Assembly (NCBI GenBank): GCA_023336205.1
Contig: JALQCR010000001.1
Coordinates: 1-64,000 of the forward strand
Direction of reading: 5' to 3'
Length of the DNA: 64,000 nt
Source of the DNA: Pseudanabaena sp. Salubria-1
GTDB taxonomy: Bacteria; Cyanobacteriota; Cyanobacteriia; Pseudanabaenales; Pseudanabaenaceae
Part shown: piece after piece, positions 32,087-42,155 of the stretch
How the letters are laid out: each line of letters opens with the position of its first letter
Position numbering within the stretch: position 1 is the first letter of the stretch
Program-made: the position numbers and the translations under genes
The notes under the pieces: model-generated
The model's database searches: none
What the model saw: only the letters and a program-made list of their open reading frames with translations
Told to the model about the DNA's origin: nothing

Positions 32087-33073
32087 TTATTTTGGGAATA
32101 GCAATGGCAACACATCCACTTTACGGCTGAGGACTTTCTCACTGGTGAGGAAATCAAAGAAATATTGAAAATATTTAACATCTTCAGGAGAAAACTCGTC
32201 AAACATTCTGTAATCTGGCAGAGGCACACGGCTTGTCAGAGCAGGATTGATTTTAGTATAACGCTGCAAATATTTACGCGATAGAATTGGATTGCGACGA
32301 ACTTCCATCACTCCCATGCGATAGGCCGTAATAAATTTTTGCGCGATCGCAGGATATTCTTGGAGAAACTTAGTACTGATTGCTGCTGAGCCTCCAAACC
32401 AAGGCGCTAAAGGATCGCCAAGAATGTACTTAGAAACAACTCCTGCTTCAAGTGTGCGCGTTTTGCCTTCACTTCGTCCCACAGTGCCAATTGGTTCCAA
32501 GGTATAAGCGCCATCTACTTCTCCTGATTCGAGCGCAGCAATATGCTTGTCAAACGACAAAGGCACTATTTGGGCATTAGGATAGCCATTTTTTGCCAAA
32601 ATCGCCTTGGCTAAAGCAATATTTTGAGGACCCAATCCTGAACAAACTTTTTTCCCGTTGAGTTCACTAATCTGCTTGATTTCACTGTTTTTGGTAACGA
32701 CAAACTGTTCAAGGACAAACTTCGTATTGCTGCTATTGGAACAAATTATCTTGAAAAATCCTGGGGATTTATCCTCACCGATCGCTAAATTCCCAGAAGA
32801 AACTCCATTACCCGCAGCCTGAATCTTGCCTTTAATGATTCCTTCGACAACTTCTTGAGGATTAGCAAAGGCGATCGCCTCTACATCTAATCCCATTTTT
32901 GTGAAATAACCTTTTTCTAAAGCTAAGTAGAGAGGTAAGGCTGGAGTTACGGCTGGATAGCCAATGACTATTTTTGGGCTTTTACCTTGAGCGTTGCTAG
33001 TCAATGCGTTGGTAAAAATTGCTCCAGTAGTTCCTCCTACTAGTTGCAAAAAATTCCGTCTACGAATTCTCAT
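32087..33073 (-). CDS. ABC substrate-binding protein (SsuA/NrtA-like)
   Basis: A 328-residue periplasmic binding protein with a twin-arginine signal (MRIRRRNFLQLVGG). VIGYPAVTPALPLYLALEKGYFTKMGLDVEAIAFANPQEVVEGIIKGKIQAAG is the NMT1/SsuA-like N-lobe that binds sulfonate, taurine, nitrate or pyrimidine precursors, and ELNGKKVCSGLGPQNIALAKAILAKNGY the hinge region. No permease or ATPase genes are adjacent, so the partner transporter must be elsewhere or lost. The ligand cannot be told from sequence alone. Confidence 0.85.
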   Translation of the reverse strand: MRIRRRNFLQLVGGTTGAIFTNALTSNAQGKSPKIVIGYPAVTPALPLYLALEKGYFTKMGLDVEAIAFANPQEVVEGIIKGKIQAAGNGVSSGNLAIGEDKSPGFFKIICSNSSNTKFVLEQFVVTKNSEIKQISELNGKKVCSGLGPQNIALAKAILAKNGYPNAQIVPLSFDKHIAALESGEVDGAYTLEPIGTVGRSEGKTRTLEAGVVSKYILGDPLAPWFGGSAAISTKFLQEYPAIAQKFITAYRMGVMEVRRNPILSRKYLQRYTKINPALTSRVPLPDYRMFDEFSPEDVKYFQYFFDFLTSEKVLSRKVDVLPLLFPK

Positions 33074-33189
33074 AGAGTTTTACCTAAATTTAGGATCTGA
33101 TTCTTTACTTAGTAACACGAGTACGATCGCTATTTCTGAATCAGACGTTACAAACAAGACACAGCAATTAATTTGGTGATTTTCTCTCT

Positions 33190-35640
33190 TTATAATCCAT
33201 TGCCGATCGCAAAAAATGCTGACCAGTAGAAAGGATGATTGTATTTCGGTGATTTGATCAGAGCAACTTGCGCTCTATGTAAAGCCTCTGTGGATGAGAG
33301 ATCGCCTTTTTTGAGTTCGCCATAAAATGCTTCCATTAGGACTTGTGTACCCTCGTCATTCACTTTCCAGAGAGAGGCGATCGCATTTTTTGCTCCTGCT
33401 TTCTGAATTTGATAACCAAAACCTAAAATTTCTACACCATTGCCAAGTGTACTTGTTCCAGTCTCACAAGCACTCAGTACGATCAAATCTATATTCGGAA
33501 TTTGCCAGTCGGTGATTTCATTGAGCTTGATTTTGTCGCCGTTGCCGAAAATGATGAAGGAGTTGTCTGGTGTACCAGTATTGAATTGGGCATGGGTAGC
33601 TAGGTGAAGAATATTATGATCTTGGAATTTTGATTCAATGGCTTTACGACTAAATTGATCTTCGATGAGGGTGACTGAGTTTTGGAATGAATTTGCGATC
33701 GCTTGAACTTCTATAAGCGTCGCTGGCAAAGCATTTTGTCCAAACTTTCTCTCGCCTTTTTTACCGCCAAATGCTCCTGCGAGGATGTTGGGTTGAGTTT
33801 TTAGATTTGGCGCAAAGTCGAAGAGGCTGTAGGCGATCAGGTTATTAATGCGGTATTTCTCTGCAAGCCATTGTTTGCCGTCATAGAATGCGGCTAGGGG
33901 AATATAGCGCAAGATGCCATCGGGTGCGTAGAGGATTGTGGTGGTTTTGGCTTGGATGAGTTCGGCTTCGATGGGTTTAATCAGTAGTTTGTAGAGTTCA
34001 GCAGCAGGTTCTTTGTGGTCTTCAGAGCCGCTATCACGAAGCCCTTTCACGAAGTCATTAATTAGTTCTTCTAGGTTTTCTTTGGAGATTTTGACGGTGC
34101 GGCTGATGGGGATGGTGTTGGGTGTGAAGAGTATGATTTCGAGTCTGTCGCCTAAAATTAAGGGATAAAGTAAAGCTGTTCCTTGAGGGATTTTTTGGAG
34201 ATATTCTGGAACTTTGTTGATTTCAGATTTGGGAAGTTGTTGGATTTTGTTAGCAAGTTGGCTGTTAATTTCAGGACTATTCTCAAAGCTAATAGCTCCA
34301 AGCTTATCGCTAATCGCTTTCTCTGGTTCTAACAGTCGGACACCTTGCGCCGATCTGTCACTGCCTTTGATGTTTTTGAAGTAGTCTTCGAGTTCTTGGA
34401 CTTTAAGAAGATCGAGAACTTGCAATGCTTCCATGATGCGTCCTTGATTGAGTAGTAAGCTAGCCAAGCTTTTATAGCTGCTAGAAACAGTTTCCACATA
34501 AGATCTTTGTTCTTCTTTGTTTAGTTTACGAATATCTTTGCGAATGGATTCTGTAACGTTAATTGATTGCTTGTAAAAGAGAATTGCGAGGTCGGATTGA
34601 TTTTGCTTGGTAAATAAAGCACCTATGTTATTGAACGAAATCCCTTCACTCGCTCGATCTTTGATTTCTCTTGCGATCACTAAGCTTTGCCGATAGTAGT
34701 CAATCGCTTTGTCATATTTACCAAGATCTTGGTAAACAATGCCTAAAATACTTAGTGACTGTCCTTCACCTTGCCGATCTTTGAGTTCTTTTGCGATCAA
34801 CAAACTTTGCAGTTGATACTCAATCGCTTTGTCATATTTGCCGAGATCGCGATATATAGTACCCAAAGCAGCTAGAGATCTGCCTTCACCTTGCCGATCG
34901 TTGAATTTTTGGGAAATCGCTAAGCTTTGTAGTTGATACTCAATTGCTTTGTCATATTCACCGCGATTTCGGTAAATAGTACTCAAGTTCCCTAGTGCTT
35001 TTCCTTCATCCTCTCGATTTTTAAGATTCCTTGAAATATCTAAGCTTTGCTTTTGATACTTAATCGCTTCGTCGTATTTGCCAAGTTTAATGTATGCGAT
35101 ACCAAGATTCGCTAGTGATGCTGCTTCACCCTCTCGACTTTTGAGTTCTCTTGCGATCGCCAAACTTTGCAATGCATACTCAATGGCTTTGTCATATTTG
35201 GCAAGAAATTGGTGCGCGACACCTAAATTGCCTAATGCAGTTTTTTCAACTTGACGATTTTTGAGTTCTCTTGCGATCTCTAAGCTTTGCAGTTGGTAAT
35301 CAATCGCTTTTTCATAATTGCCGAGATAGAAGTGAGCAATTCCTAGATTGCTTAACGTTTTGCTTTCACTCTGACGATCTCTGATTTTTCTTTCAATTTC
35401 CAAGCTTTGTAGTTGATACTCAATAACTTTTTCATAATTGCCGAGATATCTGTAAACGCGGTCTATATTATCTAATGAAAGCTTACGATCTTGATATTCT
35501 GTTGTAATTTCCAGACTTTGCTTAAAGTAATTAATTGCTTCGTTATATTTTCCGAGAGATCCGTAAGCAGCCCCAAGATTATTTAATGTAACTACTTGCC
35601 TTTCAACATCTCTGAATTGTCTTGCAATTTCCAAACGCTT
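33190..35640 (-). pseudogene. TPR-CHAT protein, C-terminal part after IS630
   Basis: About 816 codons in phase with the N-terminal fragment 36703-37263. About nine to ten TPR repeats of 40 residues (pattern LGNYEKAIDYQLQSLEIARE..) fill the first half, followed by the CHAT peptidase domain: GTALLYPLILGDRLEIILF, TILYAPDGILRYIPLAAFYDGKQWL, LHLATHAQF with the catalytic His, and LIVLSACETGTSTLGNGVEILGFGYQIQKAGAKNAIASLW with the catalytic Cys. CHAT is a caspase-like fold. Both catalytic residues are intact. The fragment has an internal ATG (35634) but no signal peptide. The ancestor was 1003 residues. Confidence 0.9.
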
Positions 35641-35642
35641 TA

Positions 35643-36702
35643 CAGCAAATACCGATCAAACCCGCCACAAAAGGAGCTAACTAAAAGGGTCGAAGCAGAG
35701 CCCACAATGATGAAACCAATTAAGAGCATCTTCATCAGTAATAGAATTAATAGCCATAGTAATTGCGTCGTCAAGAGCCGAAATTGTGCGAGCTTTAGCC
35801 GAGCGAATAATCTCTTTTAATTTTGACCAACATAACTCGATTGGCGATAAATCAGGAGAATAGGGAGGGATGAACTTAACCTGAGCACCAACGGATTCAA
35901 TTAGGGTTTTAGCCATTGCAGCGTAATGTACAGGCAAATTATCCATAGCGACAATTGCCCCAACCCATAACCGAGGCAATAGTATTTTCTCAATGAAAAC
36001 CAAAAAACTGGCGGTGTTGAGACTACCAGCAAAAGTCATCGCAGCAATCAACCCTTCATCACTCATGGCTCCAATTAAAGTGATGTTTCTACCTTTGTTA
36101 CCTGGACGGTCATCATATACCCTACATCCTCCTTGACATCTACCATAAAGCCTCGTCATCGCTAGATTTAGCCCTGTCTCGTCAATGAATACAAGGTTTT
36201 TGACATCTATCGTATCTAGCCAACGACGAAACTCATAACGCAATTTTTTCACTCTTTCTGTCGCTTGTTCGCTGGCTACTAAAGTTTTTTTTTACGCCCT
36301 AATTCTAAGCGCTTAAGCGTACGACTCAATCCTGATACGCTCACTTCTATTGTCTTTGTTTCATGTAGTTTTTCTTTGATCTCTCTGAGATATATGTCAT
36401 TTTGCGCTTCAACAATTGTCTTTACTAATTCTTCATCTTTGCCTTTGATTTTCGACCGCCGATCTCCTCCTTGGGGTTTTGCTGCTATTTCATTTGTTTC
36501 TCGATACCGACGCAAAAAATCTCGAACAAATGACAAGCTTACTTTAAATCGTTTAGCTATGCCTCTCTGCGTATTTTCTTTGTTTTCCCAAGCACTTAAT
36601 ATCTTTTTTCGTAAATCTAGCGAATATGCTGCCATATGTAATCTTTCCTTGATAATACTTTTAGCTTATTAGACTTGTGGCGGGTTTGATCGGTATTTGC
36701 TG
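35643..36702 (-). mobile_element. IS630-family element (1060 bp)
   Basis: Exact inverted repeats of at least 28 bp starting CAGCAAATACCGATCAAACC. TA is duplicated at 35641-35642 and 36703-36704, the Tc1/mariner-IS630 target. Removing it restores the TPR-CHAT frame. Confidence 0.93.
35677..36635 (-). CDS. IS630 transposase, two frames joined by -1 frameshift
   Basis: Frame A (36635-36279, 118 residues) is the HTH part: LDLRKKILSAWENKENTQRGIAKRFKVSLSFVRDFLRRY and RRSKIKGKDEELV. Frame B (from about 36290 to 35677, with ATG at 36252) is the DDE part: VFIDETGLNLAMTRLYGRC (first Asp), VAMDNLPVHY (second Asp) and PPYSPDLSPIELCWSKLK (Glu). They meet at a run of nine A (36285-36293, minus strand); a -1 slip there turns RKKKL-stop into RKKKTLVASEQATERVKKLRYEF, a continuous transposase. 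This is the known mechanism in many IS630 elements. Confidence 0.9.
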
Positions 36703-37263
36703 TAAATAAGAATCAATAGCTTTGTCATATTTGCCAAGAGAGTCGTATGCTGCTCCTAAATTACCTAGAATTGATCCTTCTCGAAGATGATCTTTTAGTT
36801 CTCTTTCGATCTCTAGATGTAGCAGATGGTAATCAATAGATTTGTCATATTTGCCAAAATTTCTATAAGCAATACCCAGATTCCCAAGTACATTGCCCTC
36901 ACCGCGACGGTCTTTGATTTCTCGCATGATCGCTAAGCTTTGAAGATAGAACTCGATTGCTTTGTCATATTTGCCGAGAGCATTGTATGCGTTTCCAAGA
37001 TTTCCGAGCGCATTTCCCTCGCCTTGACGGTCTTTGATTCCCTGATAGATTGTCAATGCTTGCTGCCATGACTGAAATGCTGCCTCAAACTTGCTAATTT
37101 GATATTGCTTAATTCCTTGTTGCAATAGTCGAGATGCTTCTGATTTTAGGTCTTGAGTTGTTTGCGCTTGGACGCTCTCACTCATCACTATCTGCACTTG
37201 ACCACAAGCCAAAAAAGTCAACACCGCAATCCCAACAAACTTATTCATCGCCGACATCCTCAC
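36703..37263 (-). pseudogene. TPR-CHAT protein, N-terminal part before IS630
   Basis: About 187 codons. M1 or M6 starts a signal peptide (MNKFVGIAVLTFLACGQVQIVMSESVQAQ), placing the protein in the periplasm. Next come a linker (LKSEASRLLQQGIKQYQISKFEAAFQSWQQAL) and three TPR repeats (LGKYDKAIEFYLQSLAIMREIKDRRGEGNVLGNLGIAYRNFGKYD). The reading frame leaves into IS630 sequence at 36702. The natural continuation at 35640 reads KRLEIARQFRDVERQ, so the IS removed nothing. The visible C-terminus (IPIKPATSLIS) comes from the IS. Confidence 0.9.
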
Positions 37264-37681
37264 AGTTACATCAAAACCCGCAGTCGCCTACCAGCTAGCA
37301 TAAAGCGATATTCCCCAAAACAGCTATTCGTTACAAAAAACATAACCAAATATTCACCTATTCCCCTATTCCCCGTAGTCCAAATCCCCGACTTTTTCTG
37401 CACATTCACCAATTAGTTGTGCTAGTCACAAAAAAAGTTGGGGATCTATCTCTGCAAGGAAGAAACACAAAATCTCTTAGGGGCGAAGCATTACCACCCC
37501 CATTTACGCATTCACCACAACCTCCAAACGGTAATTCTGCGACCAAACCTCACAACGCAGCCACAATTTATCGGCGAGAGCAAAGAGGGTTGAGCATTTT
37601 TCGCGATCAAGATTTTTGCGAAGAGTTTAAAAATCGTCGCGCGAATGCTTGACCCTCTATAAATTTTTTCCTTTTGCCTTT
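37264..37681. repeat. Intergenic region with two hairpin repeats
   Basis: No gene is seen between the TPR-CHAT and Rpn genes. ATCCCCGACTTTTTCTG at about 37384 and AAAAAAAGTTGGGGATC at about 37430-37447 form an inverted repeat, also found at 57801-57866. A second hairpin joins AGAGGGTTGAGCATTTTTCG (about 37583) and its partner CGCGAATGCTTGACCCTCT (about 37640), followed by ATAAATTTTTTCC; it could terminate plus-strand transcription. Confidence 0.55.
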
Positions 37682-38568
37682 CTACTTTTTACTTGTCAAC
37701 CATGCATCCAAATCAGCAACCTTCTCAAAATCCAACACCGCCTCCGCCAACTCCTCCAACTGTTCAGCCGACAATTTCTCTAGCCGTTTCAAAGTCTTCA
37801 GCGTCACCTTACCAAACTTCCGCGTTAATAGTCGAGCCACCACCTTCCTAAGCCCCAAGACTTGACCGCGCTGCGTCCCGATCTTTTCACCCTCAAGCTT
37901 ACCCTCAAGCTTACCTTCAAGCTTGCCCTCAAGCTTGCCCTCAAGCTTTGCATCCCGATATACCCTTGTTTTTTGAGATCACCTAACGTAAACATCGCCT
38001 CAACCTCCTCTCGACTCATTTGGGGAAACTTGTAAAGCAAAACTGTCTCAATAAATTCTACCACCCTTTCTCGATCGCCTTGCTCCACTTGTCCAGCTAA
38101 CCTTTGAGCTAAAGCTACCGTTACTCTCTTCGGCGCAACAATTAACCTCACAAGCCCCAAAGTCAATGACTCATTTTCTGGCAACTCATCCAGATAGATC
38201 TGTACAATATGTCCACCTGCAAATATTGTCCTAAATTGTTTCGGAATTTCTGGCTCAATACTCCGCTTTGCAAAAATAGCGACGGCTTGCCAATCATGCT
38301 TTGGCTTGTACTGACTCAGATATAGAAATATTTCGCCAATAAATTCCCAATAAAATTCGGCGCGTTTTTGAAATTGTACCTCCACAAACCAGATGTTTTT
38401 ATCCAACGCTTCAGGCATGAAAATGCCATCAAAGCGAAAGGCTTTCTCCTTGATTTCCACGGAAGTAAAGCGATATCCTGATGCTGTTTCGGGTGGTAAT
38501 CCCACCAATTCAAACAACAAGCTATCAAAGGTTTGAAATAGCTGAAAGAAGATAGTGTCAGTACGCAT
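37682..38568 (-). pseudogene. Rpn family nuclease (DUF2887), frameshifted
   Basis: The N-terminal domain (MRTDTIFFQLFQTFDSLLFELVGLP, KAFRFDGIFMPE, WFVEVQFQKRAEFYWEFIGEIFLYL) is a PD-(D/E)XK nuclease of the Rpn/PDDEXK-2 type, with FDG and E-V-Q-F-Q as the active site. After GDLKK the frame is lost: the A-run at about 37967-37972 has six A, and seven would give TRVYRDAKLEG, five KLEG repeats (12-bp AAGCTTGAGGGC units) and the conserved C-terminus (RLLTRKFGKVT, AEAVLDFEKVADLDAWLTSKK, stop at 37682). The uncorrected frame ends at 37825 in a spurious RASLRASLKVSL repeat. Slippage, decay or sequencing error are all possible. Confidence 0.85.
37889..37948. repeat. Five tandem 12-bp KLEG-coding repeats
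   Basis: AAGCTTGAGGGC (minus strand) repeated five times with third-base changes, encoding KLEG in the correct frame and SLRA/SLKV in the shifted frame. Repeat number is probably variable. Confidence 0.85.
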
Positions 38569-38612
38569 CAGTTTATATTATCTAATTGCGATCGCTTGTA
38601 GCAAAATACTGG

Positions 38613-41600
38613 CTATAATCCATTCCCGATCGCAAAAAATGCTGACCAATAATTTGGATGATTAAACTCCTTAGAACGAATTAGCGAAACCTGCGCTCTG
38701 CGTAAAGCTTCTGTAACACTGATATCTCCTGTCTGCAACTCTTTATAAAAAGCTGCCATCAGCGCCTGTGTCCCTGCATCATCGATCTTCCAGAGAGACG
38801 CGATCGCATTTTTTGCACCTGCTTTCTGGACTTGATAGCCAAAGCCTAAGATTTCTACACCATTATCTAATGTGCCAGTACCAGTCTGACAAGCACTAAG
38901 TACAATTAGCTCTACATTAGGGATTTGCCAATCCGTAATCTCATTCAAACTAATTCTATCTCCATTGCCGAAAATAATAAATGATTTCTCAGGCGCACCA
39001 ATATTAAATTCTGCATGGGTAGCTAGATGAAGAATATTATAATTTTTGAATTGGGATTCAATAGCTTGACGACTAAACTGCTCCTCTTGAAGTGTAGTTG
39101 AGTTTTGGAAAGAATTTGCGATCGCAGCCACTTCTTTAAGCGTAGCTGGCAATGCTGTCTGACCGAACTTCCGCTCTCCGCCTTTGCCGCCAAAAGCGCC
39201 AGCGAGAATACTCGGCGAGGCTTTTGGCTTAGCCACAAAATCACTGAGGCTATAGGAAATTAGATTGCTCATGCGATATTTCTCAATTAGCCATTGTTTC
39301 CCATCATAGAAAGCCGCAAGGGGGACATAACGCAATTGTCCATCGGGCGCATAAAGGATTGTTTGCGTTTTCGCTTGGATTAGGTCTTTTTCGATGGGTT
39401 TAATCATCAAATTATATAGTTCTTGAGCAGGTTCTCGAAAGTCTTCTGACCCTGCATCTAGCAACCCAGATTTGAACTCAGCGATTAGCTCCAGTAGTTT
39501 AGCTCTAGAGACTTTAACAGTTCGGTTGATGGGGAAGCTGTTAGCCGAAAACAAAATTAATTCTAGGCGATCGCTAAAAATCAACGGATAGATTAAAACA
39601 ACTCCTTGGGGAAGCTTTTGGAGGTGGTCAGGAGCCTTATTAATCTCTGACTGCGGGAGTTTTTGAAGTTGACTGGAAAGTAGGCGATTAATTTCAGAGA
39701 TTTTCTCAAGGTTGCTAGTTGACAACTGACTAATCACAGCTCTTTCTGGAGCTAAAAGTCTCACCCCTTCAGCTGTGCGCTCATTCCCTTTCACATTCTT
39801 GAGATAGTCTTCCAACTCCTGAATCTTAAGTAAATCAATAACTTGCAATGCTTCCATTACACGCCCTTGCTGTAGCAGTAAATCGACAAGATGGCGATAG
39901 GTAATATCTACGGTCAATGTATATGTATTTTGTTCATCCTTGCTCAGTCCTCTAATATCTTTACGGATGGATTCAGTGACATTGACTGATTGTTTGTAGA
40001 AAATAATCGCGGATTCAACTTGATTCTGTTGTCTCAGTAAAGAGCCTATGTTATTGAGAATTCCTCTCTCTACTTCACGATTACCGATTTTTTGAGAGAG
40101 GGTCAAGGCTTGTTGATAAGAATCAAGAGCTTTTTGAGGTTGTTTGACATTGCTGTAAGCGACTCCTAAAAAGTTAAGGGAATTGCCTACTTCTTTTTGA
40201 TTGCCAATTTGTTTGGCAAGGCTCAAGGCTTTTTCAAAGAAGCTGATGCTTTCTTGATGCTGACCAATATCGTTGTATATCAGTCCCAAATTGTTGGTTG
40301 CAACTCCTTCTCCTTCACGATTGCCAATTTGTTGGGCGATTTTTAGAGATTGCTGATAGAAGTCAGCAGCTTTTTGATACTGTCCTAAACTTCGATAGGC
40401 TAAACCGAGATTACTAAAAGTAGTTCCTTCACCATTACGATCGCCAATATTTTTCAAAATTGCTAAGGCAGGCTGAAGAAAGTCGATCGCTCTTTGGTAT
40501 TGACCTAAATTGATATATACCAACCCCAAGTTGCCTAGTACATTTGCTTCGCTGTTGCGATCGCCGATTTGTTTTAAGACAGCCAAGGACTGCTGATAGA
40601 AGTTAATTGTTTTGTGATATTGACCTAGATAGTAATAGTTGCCGCCAAGATTGCCTAATAGTGAACCTTCACTATTGCGATCGCCAATTTCTTTAGCAAT
40701 GCTCAAAGACTTTTCAGTGAAGTCAATTGCTTTTTGATATTGACCTAAGCTGCTATAGGCTTTACCCAAATTACCTAATGTGCCACCTTCACTTCGGCGA
40801 TCGCCTATTTTCTTGGCGATGGTCAGAGCCTGTTGATGGGCTTCTATGGCTTTTTGGTATTGACCAAGGTTGTTATAGACCAAACCAATATTCGTTAGAG
40901 AATTCCCGACACCTCGGAAATCGCCAATTTGCTTGGAAATTTCTACTGCGCGTTGATGGAATTCCAAGGATTTTTGATATTGTCCTAATGCGTCGTAGGC
41001 AAGCCCCAAATTTCCTAATGCATCACCTTCAGCTAGAAGGTTTTTAAATTGCTTAGCAATCGCTAAAGCTTGCTCAAAAAAATTAATGGATTTCTGGTAT
41101 TGCCCTAGGGAATAGTAGGCTGTACCCATATTATTTAGAGTGACTCCTTCGCCGTTGCGATCGCCAAGTTGTTTTCTAATCGCTACATCCTGTTCAAAGG
41201 TATCTATTGCTTTCTGATATTGTCCCAAATTGAAATAAGTGTTACCTAAACTAGTTAATGCTGAAGCTTGATTGTATAGATTTCCTATTTGTTTTGAGAT
41301 CGCCAGCCCTTCTTGCAGAGCGGCGATTGCAGGCTGATATTGCCCTAAATTTCTATAAGCTACAGCCATATTGATAATGGCACTGCTTTCTCCAAGTTGA
41401 TCTTTAATTTCTTTGAAAATCACTAAAGACTGTTTATAGGAATCAATCGCCCGTTGAAATTGCTGTAATGAATAGTATGTAATCCCTAGATTTGATATGG
41501 CATTGGCTTCACCTTGGCGATCTTTTAATTCTTGAGAAACAGTAATCACCCTTTGATATAGGGGGATATTTTCTTGATATTTTCTTAAGACTTGATAGAT

Positions 41601-42101
41601 AGCAATTAAGCCGCCCAAAGTTGTGCGCTCGTTTGCCCGATCGCCAATTTGCTGCCGAAGGGTTAGAGCTTGTTTGTAAAGATCAATTCCTTTGTCGTAT
41701 TGTCCCAAAGATGCATGAGCTAGTCCTAAATTGTTATAGGAGTTACTTTGTCCTTGGCGATCATTGATTTGGATTCTTATTGCCAAAGATTGCTCATGGA
41801 AGGCGATCGCTTGTTTGTACTTGCCCATATAGTTATGAGCTAGCCCTAAGTTACCCAACAATTTTGCTTCATCAATGGGGCTTTTTAACGCTCGAAATAT
41901 TTCTAAAGACTTTTGCCAAACCGCGATCGCTTCAGGATATTTCTTATTGATATATAGCTGAGTTCCTTGCTCTAGTAGCTGTGTTGCTTGGGTTTTGCGG
42001 TCTATGGTTGCTTGCGCGAAACTGCGATCGCTAAAGGCGACTTGCACAGGTAAGCAAAACAAGAAAGCGATTAAGGCGATTTTGTCCAAATTTTTATGCA
42101 T
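38613..42101 (-). CDS. TPR-CHAT protein, intact
   Basis: The second and intact TPR-CHAT protein, about 1162 residues from ATG 42101 (MHKNLDKIALIAFLFCLPVQVAFSDRSFAQ, a signal peptide); a frame from 42137 adds twelve. About 17 TPR units of exactly 40 residues follow the pattern LGQYQKAIDFYQQSLAIAKQIGDRNGEG. The CHAT domain has PQGVVLIYPLIFSDRLELILFS, TILYAPDGQLRYVPLAAFYDG, LHLATHAEFN with catalytic His, and LIVLSACQTGTGTLDNGVEILGFGYQVQ with catalytic Cys. It is a paralogue of the interrupted copy (33190-37263), separated by the Rpn gene. Target unknown; no CRISPR or gasdermin-like partner is present. Confidence 0.92.
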   Translation of the reverse strand: MHKNLDKIALIAFLFCLPVQVAFSDRSFAQATIDRKTQATQLLEQGTQLYINKKYPEAIAVWQKSLEIFRALKSPIDEAKLLGNLGLAHNYMGKYKQAIAFHEQSLAIRIQINDRQGQSNSYNNLGLAHASLGQYDKGIDLYKQALTLRQQIGDRANERTTLGGLIAIYQVLRKYQENIPLYQRVITVSQELKDRQGEANAISNLGITYYSLQQFQRAIDSYKQSLVIFKEIKDQLGESSAIINMAVAYRNLGQYQPAIAALQEGLAISKQIGNLYNQASALTSLGNTYFNLGQYQKAIDTFEQDVAIRKQLGDRNGEGVTLNNMGTAYYSLGQYQKSINFFEQALAIAKQFKNLLAEGDALGNLGLAYDALGQYQKSLEFHQRAVEISKQIGDFRGVGNSLTNIGLVYNNLGQYQKAIEAHQQALTIAKKIGDRRSEGGTLGNLGKAYSSLGQYQKAIDFTEKSLSIAKEIGDRNSEGSLLGNLGGNYYYLGQYHKTINFYQQSLAVLKQIGDRNSEANVLGNLGLVYINLGQYQRAIDFLQPALAILKNIGDRNGEGTTFSNLGLAYRSLGQYQKAADFYQQSLKIAQQIGNREGEGVATNNLGLIYNDIGQHQESISFFEKALSLAKQIGNQKEVGNSLNFLGVAYSNVKQPQKALDSYQQALTLSQKIGNREVERGILNNIGSLLRQQNQVESAIIFYKQSVNVTESIRKDIRGLSKDEQNTYTLTVDITYRHLVDLLLQQGRVMEALQVIDLLKIQELEDYLKNVKGNERTAEGVRLLAPERAVISQLSTSNLEKISEINRLLSSQLQKLPQSEINKAPDHLQKLPQGVVLIYPLIFSDRLELILFSANSFPINRTVKVSRAKLLELIAEFKSGLLDAGSEDFREPAQELYNLMIKPIEKDLIQAKTQTILYAPDGQLRYVPLAAFYDGKQWLIEKYRMSNLISYSLSDFVAKPKASPSILAGAFGGKGGERKFGQTALPATLKEVAAIANSFQNSTTLQEEQFSRQAIESQFKNYNILHLATHAEFNIGAPEKSFIIFGNGDRISLNEITDWQIPNVELIVLSACQTGTGTLDNGVEILGFGYQVQKAGAKNAIASLWKIDDAGTQALMAAFYKELQTGDISVTEALRRAQVSLIRSKEFNHPNYWSAFFAIGNGL

Positions 42102-42155
42102 AGCCGTAACTTTTTTCCTTATCAGTATTTTAAGCAAGTGGTGAATAAGAATTGA

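Noticed and set aside
33190..42137. Type III-E CRISPR (Craspase) system because of TPR-CHAT genes
   Set aside because: No CRISPR array, gRAMP/Cas7-11 or other cas gene is present, and both proteins have signal peptides.
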